A DNA stretch of 64,000 bases from Sclerotiophoma versabilis. Lineage: Eukaryota; Ascomycota; Dothideomycetes; Pleosporales; Didymellaceae. Below the pieces are notes generated by a model. The model saw nothing but the letters and a program-made list of their open reading frames with translations, searched no databases and was not told where the DNA came from. Shown one piece after another: positions 35,332 through 45,876 of the stretch; the first letter of the stretch is position 1, and each line of letters opens with the position of its first letter. A program made the translations under genes and the position numbers. The stretch is taken from positions 806,001-870,000 of the forward strand of contig JAAROD010000054.1 of NCBI GenBank assembly GCA_012274445.1, given 5' to 3'.

Positions 35332-38300
35332 ACGAAGATGCGAAGCAATTGCGAGCATGGGAGTGTCTGGTCTCATGTGTAGATCAGAAAAGTACGGTAG
35401 CAATATTCATTCTTTGTACAGCCTTTTGATAACCAGAAGAGACGCTAAACGACGACACCTGTTATACCAGGATGATCACGACAGCCGAGTAATTGCATTT
35501 CTGCACCAAATATCAAGTTGATAAACCACCTCATTCAGCCCAAGACGTGACTATATAACACATACTTTCTCATCATGACTTGCTTCTTACCTTGCAAAAT
35601 CTACCATGTCGGCACTAGAATCTACTCTCAAACGCTTTAGAAAGCTCACAGAGTGACTTGCAGGCTTCACAGCCCTACTACACTCGACTACACTGTAAAA
35701 TACTACACAAATTGCACCACATTCTCAATTGGCGGAGGGGCATTACTGGAACCGCATTCTAACGCGCACCTCATAACATGGAATGCTTTCTAGAGCTGAG
35801 GTGACAGCCCAGGAGTCCCTAGCTTAGCACGTCTGGAGTACTCTCTGGAGGTCAAGGTTACCGTGGGTAAACACGCCCGTTCCGCAAATGACGTTAATTA
35901 CATCCAAACAACCAAACAAACAATGAATCAAACGACCAACCAAATTGGGGGTCACTTGCGGTCGCTGAGCTCTCCTACACTTATTTCGGTTCCCCACAAC
36001 CAGCTCATGCAAGGGAGGTAAGAAAAAGCTGGATGCTAATATTCCGCATTCGACAAAGGCCTTTAATAGAAACGTGCGCAAGATTTTATTAGTCAATGGA
36101 TCAATATTGGACTATTAATTATCTTGGCGATGGAAGGCAATTGCATGAGACCTGCTGGGGATCTGCTAGCTCCAATGGGTACGTCGATGGTGCATGGCTG
36201 CGATATCCAGTCATTCTGCAACATGAGAGGGGCACCATGTATGCAGAAGCTACGGGCAAATGCTCGAGACTTCGACCAGGCGATCTTTTTTGGCGTGTCA
36301 TCATGCAGTCTCGAGTCTAGCGAAAGACAGAGGTCTCTGAGCTTCATCATCCACCCAGGCGCTAACTCATTAAGACTGTGACTTTGGTGCTGTGGTGTAC
36401 TGCTCTGTGTTGGGAGGGCGTGGTACCAAGAGCACGCATCGCTCGCCTCGAAGAAAATCTCCGAGTGGACAGGTTTTGGAACCATGTATATCTACTTAGA
36501 GTGTGTATGGGCAGGTATTTGTGTTGTCTCATGGTAGTGTCAGCCAGTAGGTGTGGAATGGGGCATTGAGAGACTGTCAAAGTGAGATCTTGTGCTCACA
36601 ACTATGCGTATGTGTCTTGCACAAGCGATCTTCGGCGAAAAGATCGAGGAGCGCCTAATTGCAGGATACCCGCCTTGCAAAGAAACTTGAGTCTCATGTA
36701 AGGAGTCAGGTATTGTCACGTTAATGCCATTCACTCTGCTGTGCACACTCCAGGATCAAGACGCGAGACAGTTACCCCTTCACACATGATCGCTAACGCA
36801 GATCCTGCAAGCGAGCTGTCGTACATCTACAATCTACTCGCCCTCTCGGGTGCATCGTGAGTCGGTATCTCATCACTGTCGCAGGGCGCACGATTCTAGT
36901 TAGATGTCCGCTGCTGTGTCTAGGACTACCGGAGTGCGTATCGGATAGTCTCACTGTGACGTGCCGCTCGTGGCTCGATATCTCAAGAAGCGTCAGAGAC
37001 CCATGAGCACTTGCTTGAAGCATCGCTCGCTAACCGAATATGCGGGATCATCCGCGAGCCAAATAAGTGCACGCATGGCGGTGTGGTTTGCGACACGTCT
37101 TCTCGCGTCCTAGTTTGCCTTACCTACTTGCCCCAGGAGCTTGCACGGTGTGCAGTCTCAGGGTTGTTTGCTTCGGTCGATGTGCAGCTCGTTAAGAGAG
37201 CGGTGCAACATGCGGGGAAGCAGAAGTATTGGTACGACGTGCAGAAAGCAGTGGTCGTAACGGGCATGTGCGGCTCAAAGTGGATGGGATGGTGAGGATT
37301 AGGGCGGTGGGACGACAGTTGAGAGCTTGATCGGGAAGGTTACGCAGGTGTGGTTGTACAGAACGGTTGTGAGACTGGGATGTTTGGAGATCTCCCAGGT
37401 TGAGATTGAGTGTGCTGGTGGTGTGATGAGGTTTGGAGAGTGCTGACATAGACCGCTAGTTCACGGGTGTAAGATTGGATCGTCGTTCAGAGCTGAAAAG
37501 ACGTCGTTTGATGGCACCCAGGATGGGTGAGGCCACTGGTGGCACCATGCAGCCACGCAGATGATCGACTTGCGCGTTGGCGGTACAGCGTTAGCCTAGG
37601 GCATGCGGTCTGAGGCTCAATGCTAGGTACATGCCTTGGTACACCTCAACATCGCGACTTGCTCGAGTTCTCAACACGATGCTCTTGTGGACGCCTAGTG
37701 GTCAAGCTCGAATGCTGCTTGGTGCGACTCTCGTGCGTCCGAAACGACTCTTTGGTAGATCAGCTGCCTCTTCGGCTCAAGCCCTGGCAGGGCCTGTCCC
37801 GGTTGCTCGGCTGCATGCAAGTCACCGTTGAGACCCACACGCTCAGATATCGAAGCGACTGCCGCTTTTAGAAGTTTAGATTGCGCTTTGAGCCGTTCCT
37901 GATCTCCGCTGCAGAAGAGGTAGAGAGGGCAGTGATATTCGAAGATTTCAGTGCCCGGATAAAGTGAGTACCCCTGACATTATGAGCAGCCTCCAGGCAC
38001 CGCCAACGTGTCCGTTTGATGCGGCATGCTGGCAGCCCTTACAAAGCATGCGCAATTTGACTCGACTAAGGACAGACTGGATACGTGAGCGGAAATGAGG
38101 CGATTGTCCTAGGCGGCGGGAAATGGGCGGAGCGGAGGATAGCAGCAGCACTCGGAGCGTTCGGTCGATATCATGATTCAAGGACCTTGGTCCTCGTTAT
38201 GAAGACTTGCCAATCTCCATTGGGCAGTGATCTTGACGTGGTGGAGGCAATGGGCGTCATGCGGCTGTGCTCGTGCTCGTGCTTTTGACAGAAGTGACAG

Positions 38301-39800
38301 ATGGCGGTTTGAAGCTGTGGCAGCGGACAAGGGCCACGTCCTCTGACGAGATTGGACGTCTGGCTCGTGACGGGACGAGGGGAAGTCTTGGAAGGATTTC
38401 TCGTGGTGTTGAGACGTCTGAGCGGCAAGCAAAGCAGGCGTGGGCTGGGCAACGGCACGTGTTAATTTTCCTCCCGTCATGCATTCCTGTTCTAAAGGGA
38501 GTAGCGGACCGAGGGATGGTCGCAGGAGGCAAATTTGCGTGTATGTAAGGGTGATAGTGCTGGAGATCATATACGCTACTGACTGGCTGCTATTACCCAG
38601 AGCCAGGTTGATGCCATTCACCACGTGGAAGCAGTGACAAGGTGGTGAACGAGCGTTGGGCTGTCAGATCATCGGCGAGATGGTAGAGGCTGTTGCTGTC
38701 TGTGCTGGCGGTGGAGGATTCGGCGTGGTGCTGCGCCGCGGGCGGAGGTTTTGGAGTGGAACAGGCCAACGCCTGGACATCAGGTGCGCGAGTGAGTCGG
38801 CGTCTCCAGCAGGTTGAAACGACAGGCATGGAGGGCAGACGGGCAGATAGGAACTGGCTGCCTGTCGATAAGACCGCTTTGAGCATGATCAAACCGCGTG
38901 AAACAATGGAACTCGTCTAGTGGCGGAGGAGCATAAGCGGGCGGAGCGGGCGCTGATTGGCGGGCGCGCAGTATTGGCAATGGATGTGCAACACGCTGCA
39001 TGCACACGGACGGCCAGTCAGGGCAGCAGTTACACGCGCAGCAGGCGGGCGAGCAGCGCCGGCGTGAGGCATGCGCGGGCTGACGCAGCTGGCGGGCTGC
39101 TGAGTGGGCGAGGGGCGCTGCCGACTCAGTCACCCAGCTCAGCGTTCGGCGTCGTGGGCCCAGCGTGGCCGGGTGTCTGACTGTCTGACGGGCCGGGGGG
39201 AGGGATAGGCACAGAGCAGCCGCGAGCAGTTGGGCCGTGGATTCGAAACAATGGTTCGTGTGGCGCCCGTCTGCTGTAACGGGAGCGACACTCTGCTCGC
39301 CCAGCCAGGCTGCCCAGCGGAACCAGCACCGGCGAGCATGCAGCACCAGCGATGCCAGCTGCCAACCAGCGCACTCGCAGCGAAACCCTGGCCCGCTGCG
39401 CTGCTGCCCCCATGCCGCCATCCTTCCTGCCTCTTTAGCAGTGCGCCGTCCGTGCCTGCCATTTTACCTTTGTATCCCCTCACGCGGCCGTCTCGCCGCT
39501 CCTGTCTGCGCTCTGCTGTCTGCTGTCTGCTGTCTGCTGTCTGCTGCCTGCTGCCTGCTGCCTGCTGCCTGCTGCCCACCGTCTGCTCTTTCCCCTTTGC
39601 CCACCAGCTGCGCGCATTGACGTCCTGCGACGGCCAATCCTGAGCTCCACGCTGCCCCGGCCTCTCATCTCCCCCGCCGCGGCCCTCCCTCGACGCGCAG
39701 TGTAGCGGACTTGCTCTAAAGCATCCTGCGACACTCCTACAATCTACCTGCCCCTCCCACCGCTCCTCGTCCGGGCCAGCATACGACACACGGCCCAGCC
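35332..39800. other. Gene-poor interval, 4.5 kb, with GC-rich right end
   Basis: No convincing gene. The left part has a CAAA/CCAA-rich stretch (about 35900-35945). The right part (about 38900-39480) is GC-rich, which by itself opens long frames on both strands (for example 38780-39421 and 39139-39885), and these have low-complexity, Gly/Arg/Ala-rich translations. A 7-bp tandem repeat lies at 39513-39575 and a CT-rich tract follows to the next gene. A long promoter or leader of the downstream regulator-like gene is likely. Confidence 0.45.
39513..39575. repeat. 7-bp tandem repeat, nine units
   Basis: Four units of CTGCTGT followed directly by five of CTGCTGC, 63 bases without interruption. 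It lies about 225 bases before the start of the regulator-like gene, in its probable leader or promoter. The clean switch between two unit types suggests separate expansion of two variants. Confidence 0.92.
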
Positions 39801-41298
39801 ATGACCACCGTCGTCGCCAATTCCCCGATCCCTGCCCAGTATGCGGCACCAGCAGCTGCAGACGGGGTCGGCTCGAGCAGAACATATGCTGCCATTGCGC
39901 CCTCCACCAACTCTCCTCTCAACGTGACGCCCACCTCCAAGCACTCTAAACTGCCTGACTACAATGCTTCACCTACCTCCTCCAGTAGTGATGCAGCCAT
40001 GCAGCAGAGAGCGGATGGAAAGCGCTCGCCTCTTTCGTACGTCCTTCAGTCTTTCCTCTCGTTCTCCTTCGACGCACCGCCGTCACCCTTCTTCCTCCTC
40101 TCCCACCTCCACCTCACTGTCGCCGCCACGGCTTGACACCCACGCACACACCCACAGCTCTAACCGTCCTTCCTCGAGCAGGTCACGCGGCCCTCCAGCA
40201 CCCAGAATAGTGGTCAAGAAGGAGCCCGCCTCGCCGGACATGCCCACTACCACCACACGTCACCGCCCTCGACGCCTGGACCTGTCCAACCACAACATCG
40301 TCCACTCCTCTGGTGCGCTCACTGCCAGGCCCTCTGGCCCAGGCAGTGCCAATGTCATGGACATGGGCCTCGCCTGCTTGTCCCCCGGCTTCCACACCCA
40401 GGATCCCACCATGCGTTCGCAACTCCAGCGCAGCCTGGACGTAAGAGAGAGGCAGAGGCAGATCATCGAGGCACGCCAGAAGAGCGGCGGCAAGGGTGGC
40501 CCAGTCGAAGAGGAGGCCCCGCGTGGCACCGAGGTTGGTGCGTTTGGAAGGCCCATCAAGACTCCACAGACATCCAAGAGGAAGGGTCCTCCTCCTGGTC
40601 TTTCCATCGCCCCTCCTGCCCACCAGGCATTCTCCAACGACAGAATCATTCAGTCAGCGCCCATCAACCAGACCTTCACCGGCCTCCGCAGCAACGCCTC
40701 GCTGTCAAGACAGGTCGCCAATGGCCCATCAGGTCTCTCGCAGTCGTCGCACATACACCATGTACCGGCACAGCAAACCAACAACCGCCTGCCACCTATC
40801 TCGGATGTCTTCCCAGAACCTCTTCACACCTCAAGGAACCACTACAGCCCTGGTCACTCATCGCATTCGAACAACCAGCCGCCCATGCCCTCCCCAGGAT
40901 TCGCTGCTCCTCACTCTGTACCGCCACCACCACTGACATCGAGGCCGCGCGAATACAAATCTGCTGAGGAGGCAGTGCAGTCACTGTCTGGTGGTCGTGA
41001 GGACCTTCTGCCCCGTCTCGTCCACTACGGTGGTCACCAGCCCCCTACACCGCCATCACCTATGCCCAAGAACGGCCAATCAGCGTACGCTCCACACCCT
41101 GATGTTCACCGCAGCGGCAGCTCAAGGAGACGTGGCCGTGACGAGTACGAGCGAGACAATGGCACTCCTCCCCTCGGTCACCAAGCACCCCGTATCGGAC
41201 CGTTCGGAGAGGGCCGTGACTCACCAGAGACACAGCAAAGGAAGAAGGAAGAGTTTATTGGTTTGTGTGCAAGAGCTTGGGATTTGTTCCATTCGTAA
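39801..41298 (+). CDS. Low-complexity, probably nuclear protein of unknown function
   Basis: Two exons, 39801-40036 and 40158-41298, give 458 residues (junction KRSPLS-SNRPSSSRSRG). Almost the whole protein is Ser/Pro/His-rich and looks disordered. Two ordered pieces stand out: a charged helix near residues 170-190 (LQRSLDVRERQRQIIEARQK) and the last about 20 residues (RKKEEFIGLCARAWDLFHS), which look like a conserved docking motif. The sequence RIVVKKEPASP contains a VKKE site that fits the SUMO consensus, and there is an RRRGRDEYER basic patch. I do not recognise a DNA-binding domain. The long upstream gap would suit a regulatory gene. Function is not assigned. Confidence 0.72.
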
Positions 41299-44061
41299 TA
41301 CCCGGCCTCGGCCTGCTTCGATACCTCATCTGGGTCTAACTCACTTCTGGCGCTTCCTGGAGTAAAGACTTCTTCAGCAACATTCCCACTTGTCTCGTTT
41401 CGTTGAGCGAGCCCTTCAGCATTGCTCACTACTACCCCTTCTTCTCGACCTTCGCCATATTTCAGCACGCGCGCACTTTATTCCCTCCAACTGCTCGAAA
41501 AGCGCCGGCAATCTAATGGACCCTGCAAGGAAATAACTTTATTGACTACCTCCTACATACGAGACTTTCTTTTGTCCGTCAACTTCTAAACGCTGAATCT
41601 TCGGGGAGAAGATGCTAGAGACTTCGGCACCTCATTTACGCTCCATGTTGTTTGGATTTTGCTTTTTGGCTATCTTGAAACAAACCATGTCTCATGATCA
41701 TTCATCATTATCTTTCTTCTGCCTGGGCTGGTATACCACCGCCCATATACCCTAGGGGGCGTTTCGGGACTTTTCACTTCATCTACTATTTGCTCGACGG
41801 GAGCTTGAGTCGCATGTGTGGTAGCATGTGTGGTGATTGGATGTGAGGATAAGGTGCGCTTTGAGGCACCGGCTGTTTGGGAGCAGCGTGGCTGGGCAGT
41901 GCAGGGACTGCAGCCATCAAGAACGCAGGGCAGGCAGATCCGTCGCACAGAAGCGACGTGCCGTGACGCCACCTCCCACAGGACAAGAATCAAGACGTTT
42001 ATTCCCAGACAACAAACAATTGCTTGCCAGATCACCACTGTTGTGTAATGCTCGTCAAACTTCCCTCGTACTGATGAATTCTAGGATCGGCAAGGCTTAC
42101 GACCCGATTTTGAGATCGCTACAAGCATCCCGAAACGTTGGACGCTTGGACCGCTTGTTAGTCGAAACAGCCGCGCTTTTGCTTGTGTGCCGTCAGTCTC
42201 CAATTTTATGAATAAAGCCCGACCTGAAATTCCACTGCTTGCCTCGTTCGGGGGTAAATGCGTTGTCACATGCGTGGCTGCTGAAAAGTAATACCCAATC
42301 GTGAGCCGACAATGACACTTCTTGAACTCTGCTCGATGAGCAACTTTTACAGTTGGTGCCTCCTCCAAGTGCCGTGAAGTTCGAGTATTGCTAGCCGCGT
42401 AGTCGCTTTCCGCCTTTGGGCAAAATACGACCCCATGACTGTGCATTGGAACCTTTGTCGGCAACTACCGCGTTCGCCGCAAAACTTACCACGTTTCTAA
42501 GCACCCCTGGTCTAATCAGCGTCGAACCCCCCTAGCGCAGCACGAATCAAGCTGCAAATTCAGGTAGCTGTGAACGATGGCTTCCGATGGCTTGGAGAAC
42601 ACGAGTTGCTAAGTCTCCGGGCTTGGCCCGTCGTGAGCGGAGTGAAGTGGCTGCTTTGTCAGTGCTTGTATGAGCTACACACGACTCAAAGACTTGAGTT
42701 TAGAGCGCGCTTTAGTGTGCACGATCTGACTGCTTGGCCTGAGGGAGGAGGGATCGTAGGCAGTGCGAGTCGTGTGCCGAGGGTGTAGAGCAGTCGGATG
42801 TGTTCCGACCCCACTGCGACGAGCGGTCGGGACGTTTGAAAGGCTGCTGAATCGTGGGTGTAGATGAGTTGGTAGAAGCTGTGGTAGTGAGGCTGACGAA
42901 GCTATCGAATGTCTATTTTGAGCGTGAACGCTGTTGCATGGGATGGGATGGGATGCTAACATTTGGATCGACTATGAACTCTTTCGCTATGGAATGAGCG
43001 TAGGCAATCTTGAGTGCTAAAATTGTGACGTTGATGCGCTTGCTTTCTTCCCCTTTAGTGCACCGTTCTCCCTTCGCACGTACGTGCGGCTTAGCTAGCA
43101 GCTGCTCAATAGCGGGAGCTGGAAACTGACTCGTTGGGCATGGTAGAGTCAGTCGTCTTTGGGGTTACACCAGCGTCATGCGATATCAGCAGAATTCGAA
43201 CCAGCGATTGCACGCTGTACACTTGCCGCGCGTTCAGATTGAGATTGACCATGTCTGAGAGTGTCAGGGTTTGGTGTTAAGAGTGGTTCGGCCAAGGCAA
43301 ATTCTTGATCAAGGGGCATTACTGTGGAAAGGAGGTTATTGGCGCCCACGCACCTATGCAAGAAGACCCTTGCAAGACTTGATAGAAGCTCGTCTTACTG
43401 TGTTCTGCAATGTTGAAGATCGTGCCTGTGGTTCCATAGTGCAATCTGGTCTTCTGATCTGAATCATGGAAGCCTCTCACAAGGCCATCATATAGCTTTT
43501 CTTTGGATGAAACGGTATTGCTGAGTTCCACCCCTTCGGCGCTAAACTACGAAGAGGTGAAGTTGGTGATGTCAAGCTTGACCATTCACCGACCTGGGTA
43601 GTTGTCACTCTGCTTTAATTAGTTCATGTTGTCTCCTTTGTGACCAAGGATGTCTGGAGGTTAATAGATTAGTATACCACATAAATGAGAGTGTCTCACC
43701 ACGTAGGTGTCAAGGCGTAGAAGTAAAGTTGTCGGTCCACGTTCATACAGTCAAATCATTGTCCCCTTGAAAAGGAACCTGGTAGTCAACTTGGCTTTTA
43801 GGAAGATAATCGATGAGATTACCCGCAAGGCACAGCCATGCTGAGGTTGCTCCAGACTCCCAGTGGTGAAGTAAGTTTCTTTATGTTGTTCTTGTCCAAA
43901 CACAGGACCTTCTGAAGTCCAACAAATGTCCCTAAGACTACTGTCCCACATGTTGAGCATTTTCAGAAGGGACACATGAAGAACCGCATCTATCGAATCT
44001 TGAACTCCCTATCGAGGATCTGAACGGATTGGGCGCAAAGATCCAGGGGAAGTCGTCTAAG
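41299..44061. other. Gene-poor interval, 2.8 kb
   Basis: No gene recognised. The left end is presumably the 3' UTR of the preceding gene. There is a short GGGAT-like triplication at about 42938-42955. ORFs are short, with no spliceable partner. A doubtful small gene follows at 44062. Confidence 0.45.
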
Positions 44062-44487
44062 ATGCCTGGCCGCCAGACTAAAGCGGCCACGAATGGTTGT
44101 CCTGCATATTCGTCACACCTGACAAGTGCAGCTCACTATGTATGATCGGAGCATACGTCATGCAACTCTCACTCCTAAGCCATGATTATAGCTCCGAATC
44201 TGCTCAAGGCGAAATGTCAAGATCGACTACTGGAAGATGTTCGGGTTGCAGCTGGAGCCTGGCGGAGCATCTTACAAAGCGCGTGGGCGCATCGTCTGAT
44301 GCCTAGTCGGAGCGCAAATCTGCTTAAGAAGAGCATCTCGTTCAATGTACAGCGATACACAGATTCGAGGTGTCGCCGCAAAGCCAAGAGGGTTGGTGAA
44401 GGAAGGATGGTGGATGACATAATTCGGACGCATGTTGATCCGGTGGCCGAGGAAGCCGCGAACCATAGCTCCTCCAGCTCTAAGTAA
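44062..44487 (+). CDS. Possible small two-exon gene just upstream of EMC7
   Basis: Joining 44062-44095 (MPGRQTKAATN) to 44192-44487 gives a 109-residue basic, helical protein ending in a Ser-rich tail. The frame is kept, the acceptor (ATTATAG) is good and a CTAAG branch-like site precedes it, but the donor (GTTGTC) is weak. The protein reads APNLLKAKCQDRLLEDVRVA and later RRKAKRVGEGRMVDDIIRTH; I do not recognise it. It stops only 44 bases before the EMC7 ATG, which is very tight for separate promoters, so it may instead be part of the EMC7 leader or chance. Confidence 0.25.
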
Positions 44488-44531
44488 TGGTGGGTTTTAC
44501 GAGCAAGCAATAACACCGTCACGTAACGAAG

Positions 44532-45312
44532 ATGCGCACCTCACTCCCCATTCTCGCCTCTTTGGCGTCTGTCACCTCTGCAGCCCGCTTCCTACTGCAA
44601 ATCCCTATCACGCATGTAGTGAACCCCTCCGCGCTGTCCTCCACGACACACGCAACTCTACAATCGAGTGGCCCACCACTAGATGCATACCTGACCCGTT
44701 CCAACACCTTCAACTTCAACAACGTCAGTGCTGGCAGCTATCTGGCCACCGTACACTGCAGAGACTATGCGTTCGAGCCTCTGCGTATCGACGTCAGCAT
44801 CGAGGAGTCTGTGGAGGGAAGTGGGGAGAAGAAGGAGGTGATCAGGGCATGGCAGACATTCCTGGGTAACGAGTGGGACAACAAGGGTGAGAGCAGAGGA
44901 GAAGGTGGTAACGGCCTTGTCATCGAGGCCAGGCCGGCGGGCCAGAAGCAGTTCTACCAGGAGCGCGCTGGATGTAAGCCTCACATCTTCACACTTTCTC
45001 ACGAAAAATCTACTAACGTTTGCAGTCTCACCACTGTCCTTCCTCAAGAACCCCATGATTCTTATGGCCGTCTTCTCCGGCCTGCTCATGTTCGGCATGC
45101 CCAAGCTAATGGAGAACATGGACCCCGAGATGAAGGCTGAGATGGAAGAGATGCAGAAGAACGGTGTATTGGGATCAGGTACAACACAAACAGCGCAGCA
45201 GATCCAGAACTTTGATCTTGCATCGTGGATGGCGGGAAAGACGACGGACTCAGGCGCGAACAGCCGCGGTCAGAGCCCGGCGCCTGAGAAGCAGGCTTCC
45301 AAGAAGCGGTGA
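44532..45312 (+). CDS. EMC7: ER membrane protein complex subunit 7
   Basis: EMC inserts and folds membrane proteins at the ER. EMC7 is its lumenal beta-sandwich subunit (Sop4 in yeast). Two exons, 44532-44973 and 45026-45312, give 242 residues. A signal peptide (MRTSLPILASLASVTSAARF) leads to a lumenal beta-rich domain (YLTRSNTFNFNNVSAGSYLA, then CRDYAFEPLRIDV), a transmembrane segment after the splice (SPLSFLKNPMILMAVFSGLL) and a cytosolic tail (MPKLMENMDPEMKAEMEEMQ) typical of the family. The intron separates the lumenal domain from the membrane anchor. The acidic/Glu-rich loop in the lumenal part is longer than in animals. Confidence 0.92.
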
Positions 45313-45876
45313 GAGAGCATGGATGTGACTACGAGTGTACGGGAGCGAAAAGAGATGGCCGGATAGTAATTGAGCTTAGCGAGTTGTCAATGTAGATGTC
45401 GCCGGCCCCACAGGATAGGAATCACCTAGAAATGTGACACGAGACATGCTTTCGTCAACCTTTTCTGTGACTATATAGATTTTGCAAGACTACAGATCTG
45501 CACAAGTCAATCCAGCATAGTTGGAATTTCTTGGCTCAGCAATGAGCCCTCTTGGCTTAGTGGTAAAGCGTATCACTAGTATTCACCGAATGCAATGATA
45601 AGATCGCTAGTTCGATTCTGGCAGAGGGCATTTTTTTCGCCCGTCACCTCCATAATGTGGGTGAAATACTTTGCGCGGCGCAGGTTCATTTTTGCCAGTT
45701 CAAAGTCCCCCCTTACCCCACTAGCAACTACACTAAGCGAAAAGCACGGGTCTGGTCTGGTCACCCTTCACGACCAACCGAATACGATCCAGGTTGAAGT
45801 CAAATCTTAGCCACAAAGACAGTTAGACAATCGCCCTGAATTTGCGGACCTAAAAGCCTTGAAGCACATCAACAGC
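45313..45876. other. Intergenic between EMC7 and the PARP-like gene, containing the tRNA
   Basis: About 560 bases. Apart from the tRNA-Thr gene I see only 3' UTR-like sequence of the two convergent protein genes. Confidence 0.5.
45546..45630 (+). tRNA. tRNA-Thr(AGT) with a 13-nt intron
   Basis: The cloverleaf is visible. The acceptor stem is GCCCTCT with AGAGGGC, and the D arm is GCTT/AAGC around AGTGGTA. The anticodon stem is TATCA (45571-45575) with TGATA (45596-45600), and the anticodon AGT lies at 45578-45580. The T arm is GCTAG/CTGGC around TTCGATT, with discriminator A at 45630. The loop is interrupted after position 37 by a 13-nt intron (45582-45594). The T-loop TTCGATT and TGGCTTAGTGG serve as internal B and A boxes. 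Confidence 0.93.

Noticed and set aside
38780..39885. Two long minus-strand ORFs (213 and 248 codons) in the GC-rich gap
   Set aside because: Gly/Arg/Ala/Gln-rich translations produced by GC composition and by the 7-bp repeat. No domain and no splice context.
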